From Candidatus Zixiibacteriota bacterium (GTDB lineage Bacteria; Zixibacteria; MSB-5A5; WJJR01; JAJRUJ01), in assembly GCA_024277855.1 (NCBI GenBank), contig JAJRUJ010000096.1:1-56123 (forward strand): a DNA stretch of 56,123 nt, read 5' to 3'. This document shows, piece by piece, positions 25,919 through 34,091 of the stretch; the first letter of the stretch is position 1; the number at the start of each line of letters is the position of its first letter. The notes under the pieces are model-generated. The model searched no databases, was not told where the DNA came from, and saw only the letters and a program-made list of their open reading frames with translations. The position numbers and the translations under genes are program-made.

Positions 25919-26902
25919 ATGAGCAAAGCGATGAGTCAGTTACAGCACAAAGAAAGCCCTCGGCTGGAAGCAAAAACCACCGTGGTCCCTGCAAATCAGA
26001 ACGGTCCTGTGGGGTGGACCGCTGTTTTGGGGAAATATCTGCCGGTCGACTGGTTGTTCTCCGGGTACCTTCTCCTCACGGCCATCATGATGGCGGTTTG
26101 GGGTGGAGGGCAGCCCGGACGCTGGCGCATCGTGATTATTCATTCTCTGTTGCTGGCCTGCGTTTTCATAATTGTGCGCAATCTTTCCGGTTCGTCATCC
26201 GGCATCGCGCGGTTTATCCGGCTACTATACCTGCCTTTGTCGATCACCTATTTCTATCGCGAGACCGCAGATTTCATCCATCTGTTCTATGACGGCTGGT
26301 TCGATCAACAGATTATTGTTTTCGAAAAGAGTCTGCTGGGCGTGACCCCGACAATCTGGCTGCAATCCTGGCTGAATCCAATCCTTAACGAGTGGATGAT
26401 GTTCGGGTATGGTTCCTACTACCCGTTGGTCGCCGCCTCGGCACTAATCTATTTTTTCGCCAAGCGCGATCGCGAGTTGGCCGAGTTGGTCTGGGCGCAG
26501 GGGGTGGCTTTTTTCATCTCGTACCTCGGTTTTATGATCTACCCGGTGCAAGGTCCGCGTTATGAACTTGCGGCGATGTACAATGTGAGCATTGACGGGT
26601 TTATTCTCGTGCCGCTGATCGCGACGATTATGAAAACCGGGGCGATCCATGGAGGATGTATGCCCTCGTCTCACGTGGCCGCCGGGGTAGTTTCCTTCGT
26701 CTATCTTTGGCGGTATAACCGAAAACTCGGTTATATTCTGCTGCCAATCATCATCACTCTTTGTCTGGGGACAGTCTACGGGCGTTTTCATTATGTCAGT
26801 GACGTGGTCGTCGGATTAGTGGTTGCGGTTTTCGCCTTATGGCTTGTGGGGAAATATCCTGTCAAAGACCAGAGGGTCGCCCCGCGTAAACGGGGCAGGT
26901 GA
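25919..26902 (+). CDS. PAP2 superfamily membrane protein, Aur1/inositol-phosphorylceramide-synthase-like
   Basis: This 327-residue polytopic protein has six or seven hydrophobic segments and the lipid phosphatase/phosphotransferase catalytic motifs. GGCMPSSHVAAG carries the acid-base histidine H252, and GRFHYVSDVVVG carries nucleophile H291 and D295. This HYxSD context with a GCxPSSH loop and the shortened first motif is seen in the PAP2_3 (Aur1/Ipt1-like) branch, which transfers phosphoinositol onto ceramide in fungi. That function here is inference. It is supported by myo-inositol-phosphate synthase and a CDP-alcohol phosphatidyltransferase within 4 kb. A plain lipid phosphatase, for example of phosphatidylinositol-phosphate or undecaprenyl pyrophosphate, is the alternative. 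It ends four bases into an alternative GTG start of lgt. Confidence 0.8.
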   Translation: MSKAMSQLQHKESPRLEAKTTVVPANQNGPVGWTAVLGKYLPVDWLFSGYLLLTAIMMAVWGGGQPGRWRIVIIHSLLLACVFIIVRNLSGSSSGIARFIRLLYLPLSITYFYRETADFIHLFYDGWFDQQIIVFEKSLLGVTPTIWLQSWLNPILNEWMMFGYGSYYPLVAASALIYFFAKRDRELAELVWAQGVAFFISYLGFMIYPVQGPRYELAAMYNVSIDGFILVPLIATIMKTGAIHGGCMPSSHVAAGVVSFVYLWRYNRKLGYILLPIIITLCLGTVYGRFHYVSDVVVGLVVAVFALWLVGKYPVKDQRVAPRKRGR

Positions 26903-26937
26903 TCTGTCTTGCCGGACCGAAGGGGGTAATTCGTAAG

Positions 26938-27741
26938 ATGTGTCAGGAACTTTTTCATATCGGTTCTTTCCCGATCAGGGCGTGGGGTGTGGCCCTGACG
27001 CTTTCGTTTTTTATTGGCCTCTGGTTGTTGAAATATGAAGCGCGCGCACTTCGGCTCGATTATGATAAATTATTCAACCTGGGTTTTCTCGCCAGTTTCC
27101 TGGGGATTATCGGCGCGCGCCTCGCGTTTGTGGCGTTTCATTGGTCGGATTTTGCCTCCGATCCGCTGAAGATCATTAATCCCTTCGGTGCTAACGGCCA
27201 GTTCGGCATTGCCGGGATGAATCTGTATGGCGGAATCATTTTGGCCGTCATCGTGGGATTGTGGTATATGCATCGCCGGAAGATGGCGATGTTCGACTAT
27301 GCCGACGCGATTGTCGTCGCCCTGGCTTTCGGTAAGTTTATCGCCCGGATCGGCTGTTTTCTCAACGGGTGTTGCTTTGGCAAGCCGACCGACAGTTTCC
27401 TGGGGGTGGTTTTCCCGGCAGATTCCCCGGCGGGCTGGGCGTTTCCGGAAACAGCCATCCACCCGACACAGTTGTATGCGTCAGGATTTGGGCTGCTTTT
27501 ATTTTTCATCTTGCGCGGGGTTAACCGGAGACGTAGTTTCTCGGGCCAGACATTTGCCTTGTATTTTATGTTTGAGGCGGTATTTCGATTTTTTCTGGAA
27601 TTCGTCCGCGATTACGAACCGGAGATGATTTTTGGCCTGGGAGGAATAACCTGGAACCAAATAATTGCCGTGGCCTTTTTCATATTTGGCGCCTCCCTCT
27701 ATTTACTGCGCAACCGGCGAGCGCCGGGTACAGGGATATAA
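26938..27741 (+). CDS. lgt: Prolipoprotein diacylglyceryl transferase Lgt
   Basis: Lgt transfers the diacylglyceryl group of phosphatidylglycerol to the lipobox cysteine of prolipoproteins. It is the first step of lipoprotein maturation, needed by the LptC, BamD and propeller lipoproteins seen here. The 267-residue protein has seven membrane segments. It carries FPIRAWGVALTLSFF, IGARLAFVAFH, IAGMNLYGGII, the signature GKFIARIGCFLNGCCFGKPTD and HPTQLYASGFGLLLFF with the essential histidine and tyrosine. A C-terminal RFFLEFVRDYEP follows. ATG 26938 sits behind a GGGGGTAA ribosome site. The alternative GTG 26899 would overlap the previous gene. Confidence 0.94.
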   Translation: MCQELFHIGSFPIRAWGVALTLSFFIGLWLLKYEARALRLDYDKLFNLGFLASFLGIIGARLAFVAFHWSDFASDPLKIINPFGANGQFGIAGMNLYGGIILAVIVGLWYMHRRKMAMFDYADAIVVALAFGKFIARIGCFLNGCCFGKPTDSFLGVVFPADSPAGWAFPETAIHPTQLYASGFGLLLFFILRGVNRRRSFSGQTFALYFMFEAVFRFFLEFVRDYEPEMIFGLGGITWNQIIAVAFFIFGASLYLLRNRRAPGTGI

Positions 27742-27820
27742 ATCATCATTGATGACAGCCAAACCGTTGGCGGCCGGGCGTCAAAGAATGCGATTAGATT
27801 ACCAGAGCGGTTGTTTTGGC

Positions 27821-27851
27821 TTGACGGTCATCATGACCGGGATCATATTAT
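27821..27851 (+). promoter_or_regulatory. Candidate promoter with operator-like palindrome before the inositol-lipid operon
   Basis: TTGACG (27821-27826) and TATTAT (27846-27851) are separated by 19 bases, slightly long. The spacer contains a perfect inverted repeat, CGGTCA-TCA-TGACCG (27825-27839), which lies between the -35 and -10 positions. It is about 75 bases before the CDP-alcohol phosphatidyltransferase ATG. A repressor site is an attractive but unproven reading. Confidence 0.4.
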
Positions 27852-27923
27852 CAAATCTTGAACGGATTTGTCTGTCTGGCGCATTGCAAGCGTCGGTGAG
27901 TCTGTGTTGGGAGTGGTGGTTGC

Positions 27924-28535
27924 ATGGGTAGTAAGCGACGTTCAACATATGAAACCATGTCGATCCCGTATGGGCGTGTCTGTCTCAAGCTGGGATTGAC
28001 GCCCAATATTTTGACAATAATCGGGTTGATCATCGCCGGCGGCGCGGCGGTGGCCCTCTGGCAGCGTTATTTCTGGGTAGGGATTGTCCTGGTGATCGCG
28101 GCCTCGTTTGCCGACATGCTCGACGGTGCGACTGCCCGGGCCGGTGAGATCGGGACGAAATTCGGCAGTGTGCTTGATCGATGTGTCGACCGCATGGGAG
28201 AGTTTTTAATCCTGCTGGGGATCACTCTTTCCGGCGCAGTCCATCCGGGTTGGGCGATGTTCTGCCTGTTTGGGATGTGGTCGGCATCGTATAACCGCGC
28301 GTCGGCAGAATCGGTCGGTGGTCTCAAAGATGTCGAGGTAGGTTTTGTCGGTCGGTCGGAAAAATTCGGCATGCTGATTATCGGCATGTTCCTGGAATCA
28401 TATTTTCCGGGCTACGCGCTTTCCACCGCGGTGATCGTGGTTGGCGTGATTTCCTTTATTACCGCTATTCAGCGTCTGCATTACGCCTATGTCCACCTGG
28501 TTAAGAATGCGAAAGAAGAGGACAACTCGAAGTGA
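27924..28535 (+). CDS. CDP-alcohol phosphatidyltransferase (probable inositol-phosphate lipid synthase)
   Basis: This 203-residue integral membrane enzyme joins a CDP-activated lipid or alcohol with a free or phosphorylated alcohol. The full catalytic signature DGxxARx8GxxxDxxxD is present with D67, G68, A71, R72, G81, D85 and D89, plus the extra upstream D64. Four to six hydrophobic helices follow. The C-terminus is basic and short. The gene overlaps the PfkB kinase (GTGA) and is 0.9 kb from ino1. Archaeal-type phosphatidylinositol-phosphate synthase (substrate 1L-myo-inositol 1-phosphate) is the best inference. PgsA or PssA functions would be alternatives but fit the neighbourhood less well. 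Confidence 0.88.
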   Translation: MGSKRRSTYETMSIPYGRVCLKLGLTPNILTIIGLIIAGGAAVALWQRYFWVGIVLVIAASFADMLDGATARAGEIGTKFGSVLDRCVDRMGEFLILLGITLSGAVHPGWAMFCLFGMWSASYNRASAESVGGLKDVEVGFVGRSEKFGMLIIGMFLESYFPGYALSTAVIVVGVISFITAIQRLHYAYVHLVKNAKEEDNSK

Positions 28536-29440
28536 TCTGTGCGATAGGCAATCCGGTTTTTGACGATATCCGAACACCACGCATCTCGACCGACGGTCGG
28601 GTGCTCTCGGGCTGTTCGACCAACGCCGCCCTGGCCTATGCCCGGTTGGGCGGGAAAACCGCAATGGTCGGGAGTCTCGGCCTCGATCACCGCGCCGGGC
28701 TGGAAGAATATCTCCAAAAATACGGAATCGAATATCAACTGGAAACCTGTCCCGAGAGCGGCGGCTTTAAGCTCGATTACGACGAGCGGGGTGATCGGGA
28801 TTTGACCGTCCTGGGTATTGCCGACCCGATCACTGATTTTCCTGAAAGGTTTTCATCGTATGATGCGGTGCTGATTGGGCCGATTTTACAGGAAATCACA
28901 ACGGACTATATTTTCAAACTGCGTGAGCGCTATGACGGGGTCATGTTTTTGGATCCGCAGGGGCTGTTGCGGCGGCTCGATGGGGACGAAATCGATCATT
29001 TTCGACCCGATGGAATCGAAAAAGTCATCGGTGTATTCGACTATGTCAAGCCCAACGAGTTGGAGACAAAGGTCTTAACCGGAATCGACCCGCGTCAGGA
29101 TGTGCGCGCAGCGGCCAAAAAAATCAAATCCTGGGGACCAAAAATAGTTATCATTACTCTGGCTGAGGCCGGATCGGTTATCTATGATGGGCAGGAGTTT
29201 ATTGATATCCCGCCATTTGTTACGGATGCGATTGATCCGACCGGGGCCGGAGACACATATGCGGGCGGGTTCCTGTTTGCTCGACTCAGCGGGGCCGACC
29301 TGGAATCTGCCGGCCGATTTGCCTCATGCACGTCATCGGTGATGATCGAGCATGTTGGGCCGGATTTCCCGTTGACCCGCGAAGAAGTGCAGCGGCGTGT
29401 CGAAACGCTGCCGCAACCATCGGATGTGCGAATAAGTTAA
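28532..29440 (+). CDS. PfkB/ribokinase-family sugar or inositol kinase
   Basis: This 302-residue kinase of the ribokinase fold has the substrate motif [28 protein letters not shown] near the N-terminus. The C-terminal ATP/anion-hole signature is [15 protein letters not shown], with catalytic base D241. The GTG start at 28532 overlaps the stop of the previous gene. Family members phosphorylate sugars, nucleosides or myo-inositol. Sandwiched between a phosphatidyltransferase and myo-inositol-phosphate synthase, a myo-inositol kinase salvaging free inositol is a reasonable hypothesis, with sequence support only for the family. Its stop is followed by a 19-bp gap to ino1. Confidence 0.88.
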   Translation: MICAIGNPVFDDIRTPRISTDGRVLSGCSTNAALAYARLGGKTAMVGSLGLDHRAGLEEYLQKYGIEYQLETCPESGGFKLDYDERGDRDLTVLGIADPITDFPERFSSYDAVLIGPILQEITTDYIFKLRERYDGVMFLDPQGLLRRLDGDEIDHFRPDGIEKVIGVFDYVKPNELETKVLTGIDPRQDVRAAAKKIKSWGPKIVIITLAEAGSVIYDGQEFIDIPPFVTDAIDPTGAGDTYAGGFLFARLSGADLESAGRFASCTSSVMIEHVGPDFPLTREEVQRRVETLPQPSDVRIS

Positions 29441-29459
29441 GCGAAGCAAGGAGTGTTCT

Positions 29460-30623
29460 ATGCGACGGAAGGTACGGGTTGCGATCATCGGCGTGGGAAA
29501 CTGCGCATCATCATTGGTTCAGGGGGTACATTATTATCGCAATGCGCGCGATGATGATTTCGTGCCCGGCCTGATGCATGTCAATTTGGGGGGATACCAT
29601 ATCTCCGATATCGAATTTTCTGCAGCGATCGATATCGACAAAAATAAAGTCGGTAAAGACCTGGCCGAGGCGATTTATACCAAGCCAAACAATACGTTTA
29701 AATTCGCCGAGGTGCCGTCGAGTGGTATTACTGTCCAGCGCGGGATGACGCATGACGGTCTGGGGAAGTATCTCTCGGAAATCATCGAAAAGGCCCCGGG
29801 CGATACGGTGGACATCATCAAGTTACTTAAAGACACGGAAACCGATATCGTGGTTTCCTATCTGCCGGTTGGTTCGGAGATGGCCACCAAGTGGTATGTC
29901 GAGCAGATTCTCGAAGCCGGCTGCGGTTTTGTCAACTGTATCCCGGTATTTATCGCCCGCGAAGAATATTGGCGGAAACGGTTCGAGGAAAAAGGCCTGC
30001 CGGTAATCGGCGATGATGTCAAATCGCAGGTCGGAGCGACGATTGCCCACCGGGTGATGACCCGGTTATTCCGCGAGCGCGGGGTGCGGATGGAACGCAC
30101 CAGCCAGCTCAATGTCGGCGGGAATACCGATTTCCTCAACATGCTCGAACGTTCGCGGCTTGAATCGAAGAGAATTTCCAAAACCAATGCGGTTACCTCG
30201 CAACTTGACTATGACATCGGTAAAGACAACGTGCATATCGGCCCGTCCGATTACGTGGCCTGGCTGACCGACCGCAAGTGGGCGTATATTCGGATGGAAG
30301 GCCGCACCTTCGGCGATGTACCGCTTAATATCGAAATGAAGATGGAGGTTTGGGACTCGCCGAATTCGGCGGGCGTGGTGATTGATGCCATCCGTTGTTG
30401 CAAGCTGGCCCTGGATCATGGACTGAAGGGTGCCCTTTACGGCCCGTCATCGTATTTCAAGAAATCCCCGCCGGAGCAATATACCGACGATAAGGCCCGG
30501 CAATTGACCGAGGAATTCATTGCCAAATACGGTCACAAAGACAGTGAGCAAGATGACCTTCCCGAAGCGGTCAAAACCCGGATGACAGTGACCAAGCCGG
30601 AGACCAAAGAGGTCAAATCATAG
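29460..30623 (+). CDS. ino1: myo-Inositol-1-phosphate synthase
   Basis: This NAD-dependent enzyme isomerises glucose-6-phosphate to 1L-myo-inositol 1-phosphate, the entry point to inositol lipids and solutes. The N-terminal Rossmann strand is [17 protein letters not shown]. The catalytic region is in conserved blocks [80 protein letters not shown] and [29 protein letters not shown]. These include the active-site lysines of the archaeal/actinobacterial class (387 residues, shorter than the eukaryotic ~530). ATG 29460 has AAGGAG seven bases upstream. It ends the operon at the 30644-30670 terminator. Confidence 0.95.
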   Translation: MRRKVRVAIIGVGNCASSLVQGVHYYRNARDDDFVPGLMHVNLGGYHISDIEFSAAIDIDKNKVGKDLAEAIYTKPNNTFKFAEVPSSGITVQRGMTHDGLGKYLSEIIEKAPGDTVDIIKLLKDTETDIVVSYLPVGSEMATKWYVEQILEAGCGFVNCIPVFIAREEYWRKRFEEKGLPVIGDDVKSQVGATIAHRVMTRLFRERGVRMERTSQLNVGGNTDFLNMLERSRLESKRISKTNAVTSQLDYDIGKDNVHIGPSDYVAWLTDRKWAYIRMEGRTFGDVPLNIEMKMEVWDSPNSAGVVIDAIRCCKLALDHGLKGALYGPSSYFKKSPPEQYTDDKARQLTEEFIAKYGHKDSEQDDLPEAVKTRMTVTKPETKEVKS

Positions 30624-30643
30624 TTGTTTTGAAAACGCCAATG

Positions 30644-30673
30644 AAGAGGGCGGCCGTCGACCGCCCTCTTTTT
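30644..30673 (+). terminator. Strong rho-independent terminator of the inositol-lipid operon
   Basis: A perfect 10-bp stem AAGAGGGCGG (30644-30653) pairs with CCGCCCTCTT (30661-30670) around a 7-base loop, followed by TTTTT (30669-30673, two of them in the stem). It lies 21 bp after the ino1 stop. Confidence 0.9.
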
Positions 30674-30940
30674 GTGTTGTCTTGTCGCCGAGATTATTCG
30701 ACGTGAAAGACGGCCCGCCCGGTTTCAGTCAGCGATTCCATAAACCCTGATCGCCTCGGCTTTTCAGGGTGGGGAACTTTTTGCAAATGCCTCTTTGGTA
30801 GGGCCAATCATTTGGGCTTCGGCAAACGGTAGCGAATAACCTCCGAAACATACCCCCCGACGCTCCGTTCGCACGTGCGAACTTCGCTCTGGATGGGTTA
30901 CGCCTAAGGAACGATTGTTATCAATCGAGCAAAGAACTGC
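30674..30940. other. 267-bp gap with repeat remnants and a 16-bp palindrome
   Basis: No gene is visible between the ino1 terminator and the minus-strand lipoprotein tail. A hairpin CCCTGA...TCAGGG (about 30745-30769) and the word CTTTTTGCAAAT at 30777-30788, also in the loop of the palindrome at 20541-20552, suggest a decayed member of the same dispersed repeat. The palindrome at 30867-30882 is listed on its own. Confidence 0.5.
30867..30882. repeat. Perfect 16-bp palindrome GTTCGCACGTGCGAAC
   Basis: GTTCGCAC and GTGCGAAC are exact reverse complements with no loop. No T-run follows, so this is not a terminator. Its symmetry suits a dimeric protein-binding site, but it sits at the tail of both flanking units, so it may simply be part of the decayed repeat. 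Confidence 0.45.
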
Positions 30941-31431
30941 TCAAGGTCTAATTCTAGCCCAAGTAGTTACTTGTCTTTTCTGCGAGCCGTCTTCGGCCGA
31001 CATAATCCACACCAGACCGTCACGAATTATCGGTGTCTGAAGCTGAGTATATTTAATGTACAGAATGTGTTCACCGTCTGATGTGAAGCTGGGATCGGTT
31101 TCGCCGCCCGGGGTAAGTTGTCGTTCCCGCCCCTCAAGATCAATAACTTTTATTTGTATGGGTGGAGAGGATATGAAGGTGATTTCTGTTCCATCGGGAG
31201 ACCACCGCAAGCCCGCCACGGCATTCCCGGAGAAGTCGGGTCGCAATACTCGGTCCTCTCCCTTATCGAAGATATAAATACCACCCCAGATGTGGCAAAT
31301 CTTCTTGTCCCATGAGACATCAGCGGCATACCCGTTAATATGCAGATCGATAAGCGAGTCGCCGACGATATCAAACAAGCTTATCCCATAAGCCCAACTC
31401 TTCACCAGTAAGGTGTCTGGCCCATACCAAC
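30941..31431 (-). pseudogene. C-terminal part of a beta-propeller lipoprotein gene severed by IS630
   Basis: The frame continues the lipoprotein begun at 33033 and reads up to the IS boundary. It has two further PD40/TolB-like propeller repeats: AVAGLRWSPDGTEITFISS with the WSPDG motif, and TDPSFTSDGEHILYIKYTQ. Without the IS, the coding region runs P-S-W-Y-G-P-D-T-L-L-V-K-S-W-A into this segment. The frame could in principle be re-initiated at GTG 31405. There is no signal peptide on this part, so it is likely dead. It ends at TAG (complement of 30941-30943). Confidence 0.75.
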
Positions 31432-32572
31432 TAGTGTAGTGTTACAGTAATATCTTGACAGGGGTCTTTTGTTCTGTTACTCTTGGTTTCATGTGGAAGC
31501 CAAGCGAAAGATTGTTGATGACTGAGGAACAGCGCAAGACGCTGGAGGCGTGGGTTCGCGCAGGGACCACACCTCAACGGACCGTCCTTCGGGCACACAT
31601 CTGCCTTCTGGCGGCGGAGGGGTGGTCCAACAACGCCATCGCCAAGGAGTTGCGCACGAGCCGCCCAACGGTAATTCAGTGGCGGAAGCGATTCGCCGAG
31701 AAAGGGCCGGTTGGCGTGGCCGAGGACGCCCCGCACGGTCCAAGCAAGAAAGCTTTGTCCGCCGGCAAAGTTAAGGCAATTGTGGAAGCCACCCTACACA
31801 CGACGCCCAAGGATTCGACGCATTGGTCCACGCGGACGATGGCCAAGGCGCAGGGCGTGAGTAATGCCACGGTCTGTCGTATCTGGGACGCCCACGGCTT
31901 GCAGCCCCACCGTGTCAAGACGTTCAAACTCTCCAAGGACAAGCGATTCGTCGAAAAACTGACGGACGTGGTTGGGGTATACCTGAACCCGCCGGACAAA
32001 GCGGTGGTGCTGTGCGTGGACGAGAAGTCGCAGATTCAGGCGCTGGACCGGACGCAGCCCGGATTGCCACTGAAGAGGGGGCGCTGCGGGACGATGACCC
32101 ACGACTACAAACGCCACGGCACTACCTGCCTTTTCGCGGCCTTGAATGTACTCGAGGGTAAAGTGATCGGGTCGTGCTACCCGCGCCACCGGAACGTGGA
32201 GTTTCTGAAGTTCCTGCGCAAGATTGACCGCGAGGTTCCGAAGGGCTTGGACATCCACATGATCCTGGACAACTATGGGACGCACAATCACCCCAATGTG
32301 AAGAAGTGGCTGACCAAGCATCCCCGGTTCCACCTTCATTTCACGCCCACGAGTTCGTCCTGGCTGAACCTGGTGGAACGTTTCTTCGGCGAATTGACCC
32401 GCAAGAGAATCCGAAGAGGCGTGTTCCAGAGCGTGCCGGAACTGGTGGCTACCATCGAAGAGTACATCCAGCTTAACAACGAGAACCCCAAACCCTTTAT
32501 TTGGACCAAGAAAGCCCAGGAGATTCTGGAGAAGGTCGGGCATTGTAAAGCCGTTATGGAAACACTACACTA
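31432..32572 (+). mobile_element. IS630-family insertion sequence
   Basis: This element of about 1.14 kb starts and ends in TA, the target dinucleotide duplicated by IS630/mariner-type elements. The terminal inverted repeats are TAGTGTAGTGTT on the left (31432-31443) and its complement on the right (32561-32572). They extend imperfectly to 16 of 19 matches. It carries a single DDE transposase frame. Removing 31432-32572 but leaving one TA exactly reconnects the interrupted lipoprotein reading frame (954 bases, 318 codons). Confidence 0.92.
31455..31483 (+). promoter_or_regulatory. Candidate promoter inside the left end of the IS
   Basis: TTGACA (31455-31460) and TACTCT (31478-31483) are separated by 17 bases and lie just before the transposase ATG at 31491. 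The -35 is perfect and the -10 is weak. This is where the transposase promoter is expected. Confidence 0.45.
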
Positions 32573-32573
32573 G
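31491..32573 (+). CDS. IS630-family transposase (DDE)
   Basis: This 360-residue transposase carries an N-terminal helix-turn-helix region (GWSNNAIAKELRTSRPTVIQWRKRFAE, residues ~44-71) followed by a second helix-turn-helix (HWSTRTMAKAQGVSNATVCRIWDAHGL). It ends in a catalytic RNase-H-like domain. The catalytic triad can be read as D177 (LCVDEKSQIQALDRTQ), D260 (HMILDNYGTHNH) and E296 (WLNLVERFFGELTRK), the pattern of the IS630 family. No frameshift is present, so it appears intact. The stop is formed by the last T and A of the element plus one G of the target, so each insertion site would decide the last codon. Confidence 0.93.
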   Translation: MWKPSERLLMTEEQRKTLEAWVRAGTTPQRTVLRAHICLLAAEGWSNNAIAKELRTSRPTVIQWRKRFAEKGPVGVAEDAPHGPSKKALSAGKVKAIVEATLHTTPKDSTHWSTRTMAKAQGVSNATVCRIWDAHGLQPHRVKTFKLSKDKRFVEKLTDVVGVYLNPPDKAVVLCVDEKSQIQALDRTQPGLPLKRGRCGTMTHDYKRHGTTCLFAALNVLEGKVIGSCYPRHRNVEFLKFLRKIDREVPKGLDIHMILDNYGTHNHPNVKKWLTKHPRFHLHFTPTSSSWLNLVERFFGELTRKRIRRGVFQSVPELVATIEEYIQLNNENPKPFIWTKKAQEILEKVGHCKAVMETLH

Positions 32574-33033
32574 GAAACATAAGATCCCCGCCCTTAACGA
32601 ATTCCGGTTCACCGTCCGGCAATGACATCTGCCAAATTTCGCCGGCGCCCATCCCTCCTCGGATGCAATACATCGTTTTCCCATCCGGGCTGATACGCGG
32701 CAGATTGGCTTCGGCCAAAACCAGCTCAGCCGGTGAGTCGTCATTGAGGCGCACTCGATAAATGCCTGCCGGGACAACCCTTGTGTAATAAGCACTGCAA
32801 TTTTCCCGAAATTCATCGAAGTACGACTTCGGCGCCCCGCTGTCGAAATAGTAAATAGAGGTATCGACCGGTGAATACACCGGACTGGTGAGTAATTCGC
32901 CGGACGGATCGCCGATGGCTTGGCAAGGGCTGGTCGGTTTGTCCTTACAACCGAAGGCCATAATAAGGACAAAGGCAACACTCAAGATCGACAGTGTTCC
33001 ACCAATTAAGAATCGGATATTACGCATTCTCAC
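32573..33033 (-). pseudogene. N-terminal part of the beta-propeller lipoprotein gene severed by IS630
   Basis: This segment encodes a lipoprotein signal peptide (RFLIGGTLSILSVAFVLIMAFGC, lipidated Cys29) and about 120 residues of exported beta-propeller-like sequence, including LPRISPDGKTMYCI of the PD40 type. The GTG at 33033 has AAGGAG ten bases upstream (complement of 33044-33049). ATG 33027 is a weaker alternative. After the IS boundary the frame runs into the IS end, giving an unrelated tail and stop (complement of 32554-32556). With the other fragment it would make a 317-residue outer-membrane or periplasmic lipoprotein of unknown partner. Confidence 0.75.
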
Positions 33034-33095
33034 ACCTTCATTCTCCTTTCAATATATGGTTTCCGTTTGGATTTACTATTGTAATTCGGATTCAT
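33030..33095 (-). CDS. Possible 21-residue leader peptide
   Basis: The strong ribosome site AAAGGAGGA (complement of about 33100-33108) precedes an ATG at 33095. The 21-codon frame ends in TGA (33032-33030), overlapping the GTG of the lipoprotein gene (33033) and suggesting translational coupling. The peptide is short and very basic in its middle (SKSKRKP). There is no homology to lean on. It could be accidental. Confidence 0.25.
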   Translation of the reverse strand: MNPNYNSKSKRKPYIERRMKV

Positions 33096-33446
33096 GTATC
33101 CTCCTTTCGTTAGACCGATTGTTGCAAGCAACTCGACAACGATCATGGACAGCCATGCTGCGTGTAATCCGCAACATGCCGACCCTTGCCTGAACCTCCG
33201 GCACCACGCCGCAGGCTGGCGATACTTAATTCAATAAGACAATCGATGTTATTCCCAACTGACCTGTATACACCCGGGAGTCAAGCCGCATTCCCGAGTA
33301 TTTTCACAATTGATGACAGTGGGATGGGGCGACAATCTGAGAGCAGACCATCCCGCCGGACACGTGGAAAACGGTTGCCTTATAGGTGAAGAACGATTTT
33401 GTTCAACTACGGTGCAGGAGATGGCGTCGCATTTAAGGGAGCACTG
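33034..33446. other. 413-bp divergent intergenic region
   Basis: This gap separates the minus-strand lipoprotein from plus-strand tmk. Apart from the possible leader peptide and ribosome sites nearest the lipoprotein, I see no gene. Promoters for both directions should be here. The AT-rich patch near 33050-33090 is the likeliest for the lipoprotein, but no clear hexamer pair stands out. Confidence 0.5.
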
Positions 33447-34091
33447 ATGAAGAAGCGTAAATTTCCCGGTCTGTTTGTAGTTATCGAGGGTGTCGATAAT
33501 TCGGGAAAGTCCACGCAAATCAGGCGGTTAACTGCTGCATTGCGTCGTCGCGGGGTAGACGCCGTTACCGTTCGCGAACCCGGAGGGACAGCCGTATCTG
33601 AAAAAATCCGACATCTGCTCAAAGACCGGAAACTCCAGGTGGAAAACCGGACTGAGCTTCTGCTGTTCCTCGCCGCCCGCGCACAAGTTACCGCGGAGGT
33701 CATCATCCCTGCTCTGCGGGCCGGTAAAGTTGTGCTCGCCGACCGGTATAGTCTCTCAACCTATGCTTATCAAATCGGCGGACGAAAGATGCCCGAGGAT
33801 GTCGTGTTTCCCGCCGATGAATTTTCCCGTTTTTCCGTTGAACCTGATCTTGTTTTTGTGCTGGATATTCCTCCGGCCGAAGCCCGGCGACGGATGGCGA
33901 CAGCAGGGCTGTCGCCCGACCGCATCGAGCGCGAAAATTCAACGTTCTTTTCCCGCGTGCGACGGTACTATCGACAGGCGGCGAAAGCGGCCGACAATCT
34001 TGTTTTACTTGACGGTCGCCGGGACGCCGCTGATTTGGCCGTGACAATTCGCCTGCGCGTCCTGCAGGCATTAAACAGAAAATCGAAATGA
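33447..34091 (+). CDS. tmk: Thymidylate kinase
   Basis: Tmk phosphorylates dTMP to dTDP, an essential step in DNA precursor supply. The P-loop is IEGVDNSGKST (residues 13-23). VREPGGTAVSEKIRHLL, LLLFLAARAQVTAEVIIPAL, the DRYSLSTYAYQIGGR block with the conserved Asp-Arg-Tyr, and LVFVLDIPPAEARRRM are the family blocks. Length of 214 is usual. ATG 33447 follows GGGAG at 33437-33441. An upstream start at 33399 adds 16 implausible residues. The stop overlaps the start of the protease gene (ATGA). Confidence 0.94.
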   Translation: MKKRKFPGLFVVIEGVDNSGKSTQIRRLTAALRRRGVDAVTVREPGGTAVSEKIRHLLKDRKLQVENRTELLLFLAARAQVTAEVIIPALRAGKVVLADRYSLSTYAYQIGGRKMPEDVVFPADEFSRFSVEPDLVFVLDIPPAEARRRMATAGLSPDRIERENSTFFSRVRRYYRQAAKAADNLVLLDGRRDAADLAVTIRLRVLQALNRKSK

